This document shows, piece by piece, positions 51,713 to 62,166 of a stretch of 64,000 nt of DNA (position 1 is its first letter; the number at the start of each line of letters is the position of its first letter). Source of the stretch: an uncultured Opitutales bacterium (GTDB lineage: Bacteria; Verrucomicrobiota; Verrucomicrobiia; Opitutales; Seribacteraceae); the NCBI GenBank assembly GCA_905612515.1, contig CAJQSI010000007.1:1-64000 (forward strand), written 5' to 3'. The notes under the pieces are model-generated. The model was not told the origin of the DNA. It worked only from the letters and a program-made list of their open reading frames with translations, and did no database searches. Made by a program: the position numbers and the translations under genes.

Positions 51713-54679
51713 TCAATCTCGGGCTGCCGGGGTAATGTCTAGTTTCAGCGTTTCGCCTTTGCGATTGACCTCTATAGTCGCGGCAACCTTTGGCTTCAAT
51801 TCACCGATTGCGTCGGTATAGTCGTAGACGTTTTCCACTTTCTTGCCCGCCAAGCCGATGATTACATCACCACCTCGAAGCCCCGCCTTATCCGCCGGAC
51901 CGCCTTTTGCAACACCGGACAGCAAGACTCCCTTCAGGTCGCTTTGAGAGTAGTCGGGAATCGTCCCAAGATACGCCGTAAGGCGCCCACGACTTTGCCT
52001 TTTGGGGGCAGACGATGATTTGTAGGGGATTGGGCCATCGCGTTGCAGAAGTTCCATAGTTATTCGGGAAAGAAGTTTGCCGCAATCGGCAGCTGCTTCG
52101 TAATTCAATTTAGCCGCCGTATCCGTCGGGGAATGATAATCTTGGTGAAGACCAGTGAAGGCACTAAGTATTGGAACGCCCCGAGAGTAAAAAGACGTGG
52201 TGTCGGTTGGCAAATGGCTGTCGTTTTGTGGATTGAGGTTCAACCCCACGGGCACATTCGCTTTTTCGATTATTGAAAGCCATCCCTCACCCGAACCGAT
52301 ACCATGCAGGGTGAGTTTCTCTTTGTAACGACCAACCATGTCCAGATTCAGGTAGGCAATAATGGGTAAACTCGCGTTGTCGTCGCGTGCCTTAACTTTT
52401 GTCTCGAGCTCGCGGGCATAATGCGCCGAACCAACAAGGCCTATTTCTTCGCCCGACCATGCGGCAAAGCAAATATCGAAATTCATTTTTAGCAAACCAC
52501 GCTTTTTGAGATCGGCCAAAAACTGAGCTATCTCCAAAAGAACTGCAATTCCGGAGGCGTTGTCGTCGGCGCCAGGATGAATTTTCTTTTTTGCATTTTT
52601 CTTTGCTCGGGACCCGACTCGTCCCTTGCCGACATGATCCAAATGAGCTCCGATCACAATAAATTGCTTCGAGGGCTTCTTGCCTGCCCGCAACCATCCC
52701 AAGATATTTCGCCCCGTACCTTTTTCTCGAATTATTTCTATTTCTGATTCCAACTGAACCCCTTTGAAAGGAAAGCCCATTGCAGGTTCCCCTTTGTCGA
52801 GCGCGTTATGCACTGTCTGCAGATCCTTTCCGGCTAAGGTAAAAATATTTGAGGCAAGCTGATCATCTATTGAAGCAGCCAGTAGAGACATTCCGGAACC
52901 AGTGGCATCTGGGAAGAAGCTCACCAGTTCCTTTCTGTTCTCAGCGTTTGGACCCGTTACAAATAGTACACCCGCGGCTCCAAGGTCCCGGGCAATAGAA
53001 GCTTTTTTTCGTAGGGCTGCATGGCTCGCAAATTTATCTTTTCGTTTCTTCTCCCACCCATTCGGCAAATAGCGAAGCACAATCACCCATTTGCCTTTTA
53101 CATCCAGATGAACGTAAGAATCGTATTCTGAAAATCCGTCCACAGGTGGAGTTTGTAGACCGTAGCCGGCAAAAACCACATCTCGCGAGTCCTTGGCTCC
53201 AGTATCGGAAAAGGCGATCGGTCGCCAGTTCTTGCCTAACTCAAAAGCAATACTTGTCTTGTTCTCAATTCGCAGAAAATTTCCCTTTCCGAGCCTTACT
53301 TCCTTTGTAAATGGAAATGTTTGAAACCAAGATCGATTGCTTCCCGCAGGCTCGATACCGTAAGAAGCAAGAAGATCGGCCACGTACTTGGAGGCCAATC
53401 GAGCTCCTTGTGATCCCGTGAAACGACCCTCCAGTTTTTCAGAAGCAAGGTATTCGACATGAACCCGAGCGTCCGCAGAATCAATTTCCGGAGAAGAGCG
53501 GTGCTCGGTGACCGACTCTCGCAGGTCCTCCGATTTATTGAGCCGAGGGACATCACCGGCAGCAGCGAGTAAACCCATCGCCGCTTCGTGATTCCATCCA
53601 GCAAGGTGAATCTGAGACTGTTTTGCAGCTCCTCTGTTACTCGTCCAAGACAAGGATTTTCCATCTGGCGAAAAACAGGGCAGACCGTCAAAACCATCTG
53701 TAAAAGTAACGCGAGCAGGTTCTTTTGCACCCTTTGCGTCGACAAGATAAAGTTCAAAGTTCTGAAAACCGTGTACATTGGTTGAAAAGATTAAGTATTT
53801 TCCCGAAGGATGAAAAAATGGCGCCCATGACATCTTCCCGAGATTTGTTAGCTTTCTCTGCTCAGACCCGTCCACATTCATAACATAGATTTCAGCCTGG
53901 TGACCGTTTTTGGAAAATCGGCGCCAACATATCTGGGTACCATCGGCATTAAAGAAGGGTCCGCCATCGTAACCCGCAACATTCGTGAGACGTTGCAGGT
54001 TGGAGCCATCGGAATTCATAAGGAAAATTTCGGAAAAATAAGATTTGTCTCGTTCCAGAATTTTCTTCTCATCTTCCGAAAGGTCCCGTTCGTAAGCTTG
54101 GCGATTGGAGGCAAATACTATAAGATTTCCGTCAGGAGAATAGCATCCCTCTGCATCGTAACCACGGGCATTTGTAAGGTTGCGAAGGTTTCCGGACTTC
54201 AAGTCTTTTTCAAAAATTTCGTACCACTCGTCGTAGTCCCATGAATACTTTCGAGCCTTGCCTGACTCACGGAACTCCAGTTCCACCTTCTGCTTGTCCT
54301 TCGCCGCCGGGTCTTCGTGACTGGATGCGAAAAGAGCCTTTTCCTCGACCGGATGAAGCCATGAGCAAGTCGTCTTGCCTAAACCAGTGGACACAAGATC
54401 CGTTTCCCCAGTTACCAAATCGAGGACATAGATTTGATAGAAAGGGTTTTCAGGTAACCGTTCCGATTGGTAAATAAGCTTCTTCCCGTCTGCTGAAAAA
54501 TAGCCCTCGCCGCTACGCTTTCCCGCGAAAGTGAGTTTCCGCCCACGCGAAAGCAGTCGTGCCTCGTTTTCCTTGGTTAGCTCCACTTGCTTTTCCGTTA
54601 GCTTCGATTCCAACCGCTCTGTAGCAGTCGGAATCGCAAATAGGGCCAGAGTGGTGAAAAAGGTTATGGTCATATTCAA
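51713..54679 (-). CDS. Secreted M28-family aminopeptidase with N-terminal TolB/WD40-like propeller, PA-like and C-terminal PDZ domains
   Basis: PDG/ADG propeller repeats (YSPDGNLIVFASNR), GAHLDHVGKGR, HPGADDNASGIAVLLEIA, WSGEEIGLVGS, PDZ GGPADKAGLRGGDVI. Confidence 0.9.
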   Translation of the reverse strand: MNMTITFFTTLALFAIPTATERLESKLTEKQVELTKENEARLLSRGRKLTFAGKRSGEGYFSADGKKLIYQSERLPENPFYQIYVLDLVTGETDLVSTGLGKTTCSWLHPVEEKALFASSHEDPAAKDKQKVELEFRESGKARKYSWDYDEWYEIFEKDLKSGNLRNLTNARGYDAEGCYSPDGNLIVFASNRQAYERDLSEDEKKILERDKSYFSEIFLMNSDGSNLQRLTNVAGYDGGPFFNADGTQICWRRFSKNGHQAEIYVMNVDGSEQRKLTNLGKMSWAPFFHPSGKYLIFSTNVHGFQNFELYLVDAKGAKEPARVTFTDGFDGLPCFSPDGKSLSWTSNRGAAKQSQIHLAGWNHEAAMGLLAAAGDVPRLNKSEDLRESVTEHRSSPEIDSADARVHVEYLASEKLEGRFTGSQGARLASKYVADLLASYGIEPAGSNRSWFQTFPFTKEVRLGKGNFLRIENKTSIAFELGKNWRPIAFSDTGAKDSRDVVFAGYGLQTPPVDGFSEYDSYVHLDVKGKWVIVLRYLPNGWEKKRKDKFASHAALRKKASIARDLGAAGVLFVTGPNAENRKELVSFFPDATGSGMSLLAASIDDQLASNIFTLAGKDLQTVHNALDKGEPAMGFPFKGVQLESEIEIIREKGTGRNILGWLRAGKKPSKQFIVIGAHLDHVGKGRVGSRAKKNAKKKIHPGADDNASGIAVLLEIAQFLADLKKRGLLKMNFDICFAAWSGEEIGLVGSAHYARELETKVKARDDNASLPIIAYLNLDMVGRYKEKLTLHGIGSGEGWLSIIEKANVPVGLNLNPQNDSHLPTDTTSFYSRGVPILSAFTGLHQDYHSPTDTAAKLNYEAAADCGKLLSRITMELLQRDGPIPYKSSSAPKRQSRGRLTAYLGTIPDYSQSDLKGVLLSGVAKGGPADKAGLRGGDVIIGLAGKKVENVYDYTDAIGELKPKVAATIEVNRKGETLKLDITPAARD

Positions 54680-54875
54680 TTAAAAAGTCGGTTGAGGCTA
54701 GGAACGAAAAGCTGTGGGCAAGAACAGTGGCTAGGGAATACTAAGGTTACTTGAATAACGCTGCCTCACTTGCTCGCAAGCCAGATCGATTGCAACACAG
54801 CCAATTTTAATGAAGGGCGAGGGGGTTAAAATCAGTTGCAATACCTTAACATTGGGCAAAACTTAATGCCTCGAT

Positions 54876-56168
54876 ATGAAAATTCACAATAGAGTTCTTA
54901 TTGGTCTAGTTTGCATAATGGGACTTTCTCGTTTGGCTATCGCGGAAACCTCGTGGCCTGACTACCGAGGTCCCAAGCAAGACGGTTCCGTCAATGGCGT
55001 GGATCTCCCGCTTCAATGGAGCGAGGGCAATCAGGTCATGTGGAAAACGGTCGTTCACGGTCGCGGTTGGTCGAGCCCCATAGTTGCCGACGACCAAGTG
55101 TGGCTCACTACCGCCACGCCCGATGGTCGGGAATTGCATGTCCTTTGTGTTGACGCCACCTCGGGAAAAATTCTCCTCGACCGTAAGCTCTTTCAAATTG
55201 CCAAGCCTCAATTCGCACACGCCTTTAACTCTTACGCATCACCTTCCCCGCTGATCGACAGTTCGCATGTTTATGTTTCCTTTGGTTCACCCGGAACCGC
55301 TTGCCTCGACCTAAAGACGCATAAGACCCTCTGGGAAAGAACAGATCTAGTATGCGATCACTTTCGTGGTGCGGGTTCATCTCCTTTCGTTTACGAAAAT
55401 TTAATTATTCTCACCATGGACGGGGCAGACTACCAATACTTGATCGCCCTCGACAAGCTCACGGGCAACACAGTTTGGCGAACAGACCGTTCAACAGACT
55501 TCGGCGATCTCGATCCCAACACCGGCTTGCCCAAACGCGGTGGTGACTTCCGTAAGAGTTACGCCACTCCAGTCCTCGTGGAGGTCAAGGGACAAAGCCA
55601 ACTCATCAGCCCCGGAGCCAAGGCTGTATTCGCGTATGACCCTCGCACCGGCAAAGAAATCTGGACGATTCGGTACGGCAACCATTCCAGTGCCGCTCGA
55701 ACCCTTGTTGGCCATGAAATGGCTTTCATCAATACTGGCTACGGAAAGGCCGAGCTTCTTGGCATTCGCATCGACGGCAAAGGCGATGTAACCGACACGC
55801 ACATCGTCTGGCGTCTCCGCAAGGGTGCCCCAAACAAACCTTCTCCCGTTCTTCACGATGGCCACCTTTACACTGTAACTGATGGCGGAGTTGCCTCCTG
55901 TATCAATCCCAAAACGGGCGAAGTCATCTGGCAGGCCCGCATCGGCGGAGAATATTCCGCGTCTCTTCTTTTATCCAAGGGAAATATCTACTGTTTTGAC
56001 CAAGATGGAACCTGTTTAGTTTTTCAAGCCAACCCAAAGGAATTTAAGCAGGTTTCTAAATCGGAATTAGACGATGGATGCATGTCCTCTCCTGCGGTTT
56101 TTTTAAACTCACTTATTTTGCGTACAAAGACACATCTTTATCGCATTCAAAAAAGGGTAAATAAATGA
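54876..56168 (+). CDS. PQQ-binding-like beta-propeller repeat protein, secreted
   Basis: Signal peptide, WPDYRGPKQDGSV start, repeats such as DPRTGKEIWTIRYG, NPKTGEVIWQARIGG. Confidence 0.9.
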   Translation: MKIHNRVLIGLVCIMGLSRLAIAETSWPDYRGPKQDGSVNGVDLPLQWSEGNQVMWKTVVHGRGWSSPIVADDQVWLTTATPDGRELHVLCVDATSGKILLDRKLFQIAKPQFAHAFNSYASPSPLIDSSHVYVSFGSPGTACLDLKTHKTLWERTDLVCDHFRGAGSSPFVYENLIILTMDGADYQYLIALDKLTGNTVWRTDRSTDFGDLDPNTGLPKRGGDFRKSYATPVLVEVKGQSQLISPGAKAVFAYDPRTGKEIWTIRYGNHSSAARTLVGHEMAFINTGYGKAELLGIRIDGKGDVTDTHIVWRLRKGAPNKPSPVLHDGHLYTVTDGGVASCINPKTGEVIWQARIGGEYSASLLLSKGNIYCFDQDGTCLVFQANPKEFKQVSKSELDDGCMSSPAVFLNSLILRTKTHLYRIQKRVNK

Positions 56169-56977
56169 ATCGATTCCTTTTGTTAATCTCCTTCCTTACA
56201 ACTTTTTTAGTAAGTTGCCAAGATGAGGAATCGACCGCTCAAGAATCTGTGGCTCCACATGTGGAAACAGTACTTAAATCGGAATACAGCACATTGCTGG
56301 CTAAATATTTCGCAGAAAGTGCCGACTTTAACGAAACCCTAAAAAATCTAAAATCCGAAATGCTTGCTGATGCAGAGAGCAGGCAAGCTACGATCGAGGC
56401 CTTGCAAGCCGATGGCATCCTAAAGCATGCGGAAATTTCGTCACTGAAAAACTCCCTTGCGGAGAACCAGGCAAAGCTGAATGACTGTAAAGAAATTGGC
56501 GTTGCTCTTCGGGCTGAATTAAAAGGGGCGAAAAATCTTGGAGCGTCCGAATATGCAGACATCTTCGAACGCTCTGGAAATATTTCACACGAACATTCGA
56601 TTAGGCTCTTCGAGGTTTTTCTAGAAAAATATCCTACCGGTTCAGTCTCTCAAAAAGCTCAATCAAGAATTAATCACCATAAGAGACAAATGATTATCAC
56701 AAAAAACCGAACATTTGCACGTCCTCTTCGCATTTGGCAAAGTCGTTTTCTGGCTGCCCGCCTGTCCACTTCCACTCAAGCTCTCTCAGCTCTAGAATCC
56801 CTAATCGGCCGAAAGGCTGACTCTGGCAAAAGAGGTTCTTCATCCGAGTTTAAGGAAATCACTTATTTTTGGCGTGATTGCATCTCCGATCTTGCTGGTG
56901 GATTTAGAGACCTCGTAGTCGAAACAGTGGACGACAAAATCACCAGGGTCTACTCTGGCGAAACGCTCAACAAGTAA
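56165..56977 (+). CDS. Putative lipoprotein with coiled coil
   Basis: Signal peptide and lipobox (FLVSC); 4-bp overlap with the upstream propeller gene. Confidence 0.7.
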   Translation: MNRFLLLISFLTTFLVSCQDEESTAQESVAPHVETVLKSEYSTLLAKYFAESADFNETLKNLKSEMLADAESRQATIEALQADGILKHAEISSLKNSLAENQAKLNDCKEIGVALRAELKGAKNLGASEYADIFERSGNISHEHSIRLFEVFLEKYPTGSVSQKAQSRINHHKRQMIITKNRTFARPLRIWQSRFLAARLSTSTQALSALESLIGRKADSGKRGSSSEFKEITYFWRDCISDLAGGFRDLVVETVDDKITRVYSGETLNK

Positions 56978-56983
56978 CACTCC

Positions 56984-58300
56984 ATGCCTTCAAGGGCTGC
57001 ATGCGATTCCCGACATCTGAGCCAGCTCACGGTCACGGGTCTCGTCGTGGCAAGCATGATAGGCACGGGGGTGTACACCTCTCTAGGGTACCAAGCAGAC
57101 GCCCTTTCCTCGACAACCTCGTTGCTCCTTCTCTGGGTCGTCGGAGGTATTCACGCTCTTTGCGGTGCTTTTTGCTACGCCGAACTCTCTGCCGCCTTTC
57201 CGCGTTCGGGCGGAGAATATCACCTTCTTTCTAAGGTTTACCACCCATTTCTAGGTTTTCTCGCTGGCTGGGTATCCGTGACAGTGAGTTTTGCCGCTCC
57301 TATCGCGCTCGCCGCTATCGCCTTTGAGACTTATGCTGCTCCGCTGCTGCCCTCCGTGCCGACCGGCAGTCTCGCCTGTCTGCTAATTTGCTTCATGACA
57401 ATCGTGCACTGCCGTGGCGTTCAAACCGGTGCCCGAGCTCAAAACTGGCTCACGGGAGTGAAGCTCCTTCTTCTTTCTGCCTTCATTATTGCAGGCCTTC
57501 TCGTTCCTGCCGAAGAAGCAAACTTATCCACTACCACCACCCTCGATTTTTCCGAACTCCTTGGAGGCGGGTTTGCAGTGTCGCTAGTATATGTTTCCTA
57601 TTCTTTCACGGGTTGGAATGCCGCCGTGTATGTGGCAGGGGAAACTCGCAATCCCTCTCGCGCGCTACCCATCGCCCTCCTTTCCGGGGTAGCCATGGTG
57701 ACGGTCCTTTATCTTTCACTGAACTATGTCTTTCTTCGCGTAACTCCTCTCGAGGAAATTCGAGCCCTCGAAAACAAGGAGGGAGTTGCGGCCCTCGGAG
57801 CACAACATGCCTTCGGAGCTCTCGGCAGTAATTGGCTCCGAGCTATCATCTCAGCCGGGCTTTTCTCTACGGTCGGGGCGCTCATATTGACAGGTTCTCG
57901 CATCGCCACGTCAATCGGGGAAGATTATCCAGTCTTCGGTTTTCTCGCCAAACGCAACCAGCGAGGCGCCCCAATTCGAGCACTGCTTTTGATAGGGACC
58001 GTGGCTCTTGCCCTAGTGGTCACATCCTCATTTGAAACTGTCCTCGTGTATATCGAATTCATAACGTTGATATTCACTTTCATGACTGCTGCCGGCGTCT
58101 TTGTGCTCCGAAGGAAGGCGGCTAAGAAAGAAAGCCCTTTCCGCATGCCCTTGTTTCCACTAACTCCGTTCATCTACCTTGGAATTACCGCCTGGATAAT
58201 CTGGCATGTACTGACCGAACGACCCGTGCAAGCTCTCGCGGGATTGGGAACTTTGGCGATTGGGTCTATAGTCTATGTTTTGTGTTGCGACAAGAAATGA
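56984..58300 (+). CDS. APC-family amino acid permease
   Basis: [21 protein letters not shown], 12-TM pattern, [28 protein letters not shown]. Confidence 0.9.
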   Translation: MPSRAACDSRHLSQLTVTGLVVASMIGTGVYTSLGYQADALSSTTSLLLLWVVGGIHALCGAFCYAELSAAFPRSGGEYHLLSKVYHPFLGFLAGWVSVTVSFAAPIALAAIAFETYAAPLLPSVPTGSLACLLICFMTIVHCRGVQTGARAQNWLTGVKLLLLSAFIIAGLLVPAEEANLSTTTTLDFSELLGGGFAVSLVYVSYSFTGWNAAVYVAGETRNPSRALPIALLSGVAMVTVLYLSLNYVFLRVTPLEEIRALENKEGVAALGAQHAFGALGSNWLRAIISAGLFSTVGALILTGSRIATSIGEDYPVFGFLAKRNQRGAPIRALLLIGTVALALVVTSSFETVLVYIEFITLIFTFMTAAGVFVLRRKAAKKESPFRMPLFPLTPFIYLGITAWIIWHVLTERPVQALAGLGTLAIGSIVYVLCCDKK

Positions 58301-59032
58301 AGTTGTTCCAGGCAATTACCCTACAAATAGAACGCAATCAAAAAGAAGGTCGCACTGATCTACGGTTTCTCAATACTGCTTGCTTGCTATCATATGGTCT
58401 CTTGAAAAAGAGATGTCTTTAAGATAAGAAACCCGACAATATTCGTGTAATCATTCTAGATGTCTACCTCGCGAATAATTTCAAATATTAAACCTTATTA
58501 AAACCAGAAATCTAATGACGCCATTCCCCACTATTTGTTTTAATTAACACAGGTACAACAAATGTTGTTTTGACATCCACGATACGAATTTTGTTTTTTT
58601 AATAATTCAGGCTATAACACACTTAATAGTGTAGCTATAAGATACAATATATACCATTGAGAACCAGAGATGATTCCGTAACCGCCATCGTTGATAGATA
58701 GCAAATTCATAAGTTCGCAAAATCTAGGACAGGAAGGAACTCTTCTGCAAGGGGAGGTTAACCAGCCCACCCCAAATAAGCCTCAGTCATAGATGTTTTT
58801 ACTTATTTCGTGCGAAAACCATCCGAGACCGTTACGCCGCTACCGACAATATTTCTAACTCGCAATCTTTGACAAATAAAGGCTTGTCGCTCGAAAAACA
58901 CTTCCGTGAGGTTCGCGTAACTGTCTTTAGGTTTTCATTTGGTGCATTTTCTGATTTGCATGTCTCTGCATTCAAGTAATTGTTTTGATCTTTCAAACCA
59001 ATGACCTTCCTCACCACATTCTCCTGATTCAC

Positions 59033-60937
59033 ATGAACAAGAATACAAAGGAATCTACACAGCTTGAACACATTTCGACTACCATATGTTCCTCTTCGAC
59101 GGATGGTTCCGAACTTGTGGCACGCGAAATTTCCGACTTGATCCGTTCACGAAATGCAGACGGACAGCACGCCGTACTAGGTCTCGCAACAGGCTCCACG
59201 CCAATAGGCGTTTACCGTGAACTGGTACGTCTCCACAAGGATGAGGGACTTAGCTTTAAGAAGGTACTGACATTTAACCTAGACGAATACCATGGCCTAG
59301 AACCAGAGCATCCAGAAAGCTATGCCGCGTTCATGGATCGTCATCTTTTTTCTCTTATAGACATCCCCGCAGATGCCACGGTAGTCCCCGATGGCAAGGT
59401 TCCGCGAGAAGATGTTTTCGCTTATTGCAAGGCGTTCGAAGAGCGTATCCTGGAAGCTGGTGGTATTGATATTCAAGTTCTTGGGATAGGGCGAACGGGA
59501 CACATTGGCTTCAACGAACCTGGCTCCGGCCGCGACTCCCGTACGCGTCTGGTACATCTTGACTCCTTAACGCGCAAGGATGCCGCTCGAGATTTTCTTG
59601 GTGAAGAAAATGTCCCTCGCTACGCAATAACGATGGGTGTGGCCACAATTCTGGATGCCAGAAAAATAATCCTTCTTGCATGGGGTGACTCTAAGGCCGA
59701 GGTTTTCGCAAAGGCAGTCGAAAAACCTGTGTCGGATGCCCTCCCGGCAAGTTTCTTGCAAGAACACAAAGGCATTCGGGCATTCGCCGATGAGGCGGCT
59801 GCTGGGGAGCTGACGCGCAAGAAGAACCCTTGGCTCGTTGGCTCTGTCGAATGGACCGACAGGACAACGCGACGATCAGTTGCTTGGCTTTCTTCGCGCC
59901 TCGGGAAGCCTATCCTGAAACTGTTAGATGAGGATTACAGCGAACACGGACTCGCAGACCTTCTCACCGAGCGAGGTTCTGCATATGAATTGAATATTCG
60001 AGTTTTTAATGAGGTGCAACATACCATCACCGGCTGGCCGGGAGGGAAACCTAACGCAGACGATTCCCATCGGCCTGAACGTGCAGAACCGCACCCGAAG
60101 CGCGTGCTTGCCCTTGCCCCAGACCCTCAGGACGGTGCGTTGGGCCTGGGAGGCACCCTGCACAGACTCGTCGATCAGGGTCACGAGGTAACTGTTGCCT
60201 ACCTGACTTCGGGCAACTTGTCTGTTCCCGACGGTGAAGCTCAAAAAGCGGTCGATATCATGCTGGATTTGGATGAGTCGGATTCTTCCGAAAAAGCCTC
60301 CTTTGCCCTTCAGGTCAAAGCTGACCTAGCGGGAAGAGAAGCTTTCGGAGAAGACTCCTCGGCAATACGAAAGCTCAAGGGTCTTGTCCGCCGAGGGGAG
60401 GCGAGGGCGGCAATGGAAATTTGTGGTGTGAATTCCTCCCAAATCCGTTTTCTCAATTTGCCATTTTACGAAAACGGCCGTTTTCGTAGTTTTGAGCCTC
60501 GGGAAGAAGACATCGTTCTCGTGCGAGATCTTCTAGAACAAATTCAACCTCACCAAATTTACGTTACCGGTGTCTTGTCTGAACCAACGACCGTGCAAGC
60601 CGTTTGTTATTCCTGTTTTCAAAAGGCCTTCGAGCTTCTACGGAACGAGGATTGGACAAAAGATTGCCGTAGCTGGAGTTATCGAGGCGACGAGCGAGAA
60701 TGGTCTGTGGAGGATATCGATATGGCGGTTCCCCTAAGCCCTGACGAGTTGGCCAACAAAGTGAAGGGGATTTACCAGCACCGCTCTCAGCGAAGCCAGA
60801 CTCCCGTCACCGGCCGCACCTCCCTTGAAGCATGGCAACAAGCAGAAGTCGCCGATCGAAGACTGGCGGAAACCTACGATCATCTCGGTCTCGCCGAATA
60901 CGAAGCCATCGAAGCCTTTTCTCGGTGTTACCCTTGA
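59033..60937 (+). CDS. Glucosamine-6-phosphate deaminase-like protein fused to a degenerate PIG-L/LmbE domain
   Basis: NagB motifs LATGSTPIGVYRELV, FNLDEYHGL, GRTGHIGFNEPGSG; C-terminal LALAPDPQDGALGLGGTLHRLVDQGHEV PIG-L-like. Start at MNKNTKEST. Confidence 0.92.
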   Translation: MNKNTKESTQLEHISTTICSSSTDGSELVAREISDLIRSRNADGQHAVLGLATGSTPIGVYRELVRLHKDEGLSFKKVLTFNLDEYHGLEPEHPESYAAFMDRHLFSLIDIPADATVVPDGKVPREDVFAYCKAFEERILEAGGIDIQVLGIGRTGHIGFNEPGSGRDSRTRLVHLDSLTRKDAARDFLGEENVPRYAITMGVATILDARKIILLAWGDSKAEVFAKAVEKPVSDALPASFLQEHKGIRAFADEAAAGELTRKKNPWLVGSVEWTDRTTRRSVAWLSSRLGKPILKLLDEDYSEHGLADLLTERGSAYELNIRVFNEVQHTITGWPGGKPNADDSHRPERAEPHPKRVLALAPDPQDGALGLGGTLHRLVDQGHEVTVAYLTSGNLSVPDGEAQKAVDIMLDLDESDSSEKASFALQVKADLAGREAFGEDSSAIRKLKGLVRRGEARAAMEICGVNSSQIRFLNLPFYENGRFRSFEPREEDIVLVRDLLEQIQPHQIYVTGVLSEPTTVQAVCYSCFQKAFELLRNEDWTKDCRSWSYRGDEREWSVEDIDMAVPLSPDELANKVKGIYQHRSQRSQTPVTGRTSLEAWQQAEVADRRLAETYDHLGLAEYEAIEAFSRCYP

Positions 60938-61011
60938 TCTCCCAAAGGGTAAAGTCGATCGTTGACCAATTGCCGTAATTTTGAATGATTTAGCTAGCTT
61001 TCAAAAACAGC

Positions 61012-62103
61012 ATGAATCATTTACCCGATGAAGTCGGCCAATTATTTTGTCTCGAGGGATGCCCAACATCCACCGTTCCTCACGGCAACGGAAACGTTAA
61101 CGACACTTTTTTGCTTTCGTGCGAAAAGGGCGGGACCGTAACTCGATACACCGTTCAGCGGATCAACCACGAGGTCTTCAAGGATCCTGAAGGCCTTATG
61201 GTGAATTTCTCGCGGGTTACCGAGCACCTTGGCCAAAAGCTCTCCGTCGAACAAACGCCACGCCGCAGCCTGCGGTTGATTCACTCTCAAGACGGCAGAC
61301 CGTTTGTACAAGACTCCTGCGGTAACTACTGGAGAATGATGGAATACATAGATGGCGGAGAGTCGGCAGAAATTCCGGAAAGCCCACGCCAAGCTTATCA
61401 GGCGGCCAAAGCTTTCGGAGAATTTCAAGCGCAACTTGCCGACCTTCCCGGCTCCCCTCTCCTTCAAACTATTCCCGACTTCCACAACACTCGCAAACGC
61501 TTCAATGACTTTCGCAGAGTTGTGACTGAAGATCCCCTTGGGAGAACCAACGAAGTTCGTGATCTAATAACTTTTGCAATAGCTCGAGAATCTTTGGCCG
61601 ATGCCATCAACGAAGAAAATTTTCCCGTTCGCATCGTCCACAACGACACAAAGCTTAACAATGTTTTGCTCGATAAGAAAACCGGCGAGGGAATCTGTGT
61701 CGTCGATCTCGACACCGTTATGCCCGGTTGTGCATTACACGATTTCGGTGATCTTGTAAGGACGGCTGCTTGCTCAGCTCAGGAAGATGAGCCTGACGTA
61801 AACAGGATTCAATTTTTGCCCGAAATCTTCGAGGCTCTTGTTGAGGGGTACCTTGACGCGACCAACTGTTTTCTCAGCCCCCTTGAGGTCGATCACCTGG
61901 CCATCGCCCCACAAGTCCTCACCTACGAATTGGCTTTGCGTTTTCTCGCTGACCACCTAGAGGGCGATATCTACTTCAAAGTAAAACGGCCCGGGCACAA
62001 CCTCCAACGAGCCCGCGCCCAGTTCAGGCTTCTTGCTTCGATGGAAGAACATGTCTCCGAGATGGAATCCATCGTGGCAAAGTTTGCCATGGCCGTGAAA
62101 TAA
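61012..62103 (+). CDS. Aminoglycoside-phosphotransferase-fold kinase, N-acetylhexosamine 1-kinase (NahK)-like
   Basis: VHNDTKLNNVLLDKKTGEGICVVDLDTVMPG, HDFGDLVRTAA, ELALRFLADHLEGDIYFKVKRPGHNLQRARAQF. Confidence 0.85.
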   Translation: MNHLPDEVGQLFCLEGCPTSTVPHGNGNVNDTFLLSCEKGGTVTRYTVQRINHEVFKDPEGLMVNFSRVTEHLGQKLSVEQTPRRSLRLIHSQDGRPFVQDSCGNYWRMMEYIDGGESAEIPESPRQAYQAAKAFGEFQAQLADLPGSPLLQTIPDFHNTRKRFNDFRRVVTEDPLGRTNEVRDLITFAIARESLADAINEENFPVRIVHNDTKLNNVLLDKKTGEGICVVDLDTVMPGCALHDFGDLVRTAACSAQEDEPDVNRIQFLPEIFEALVEGYLDATNCFLSPLEVDHLAIAPQVLTYELALRFLADHLEGDIYFKVKRPGHNLQRARAQFRLLASMEEHVSEMESIVAKFAMAVK

Positions 62104-62166
62104 CCCGTCTGGACAACGCACCCCCATTTACAAGCCTGACGATCCGAGTTAAAACAAGCCACACAT

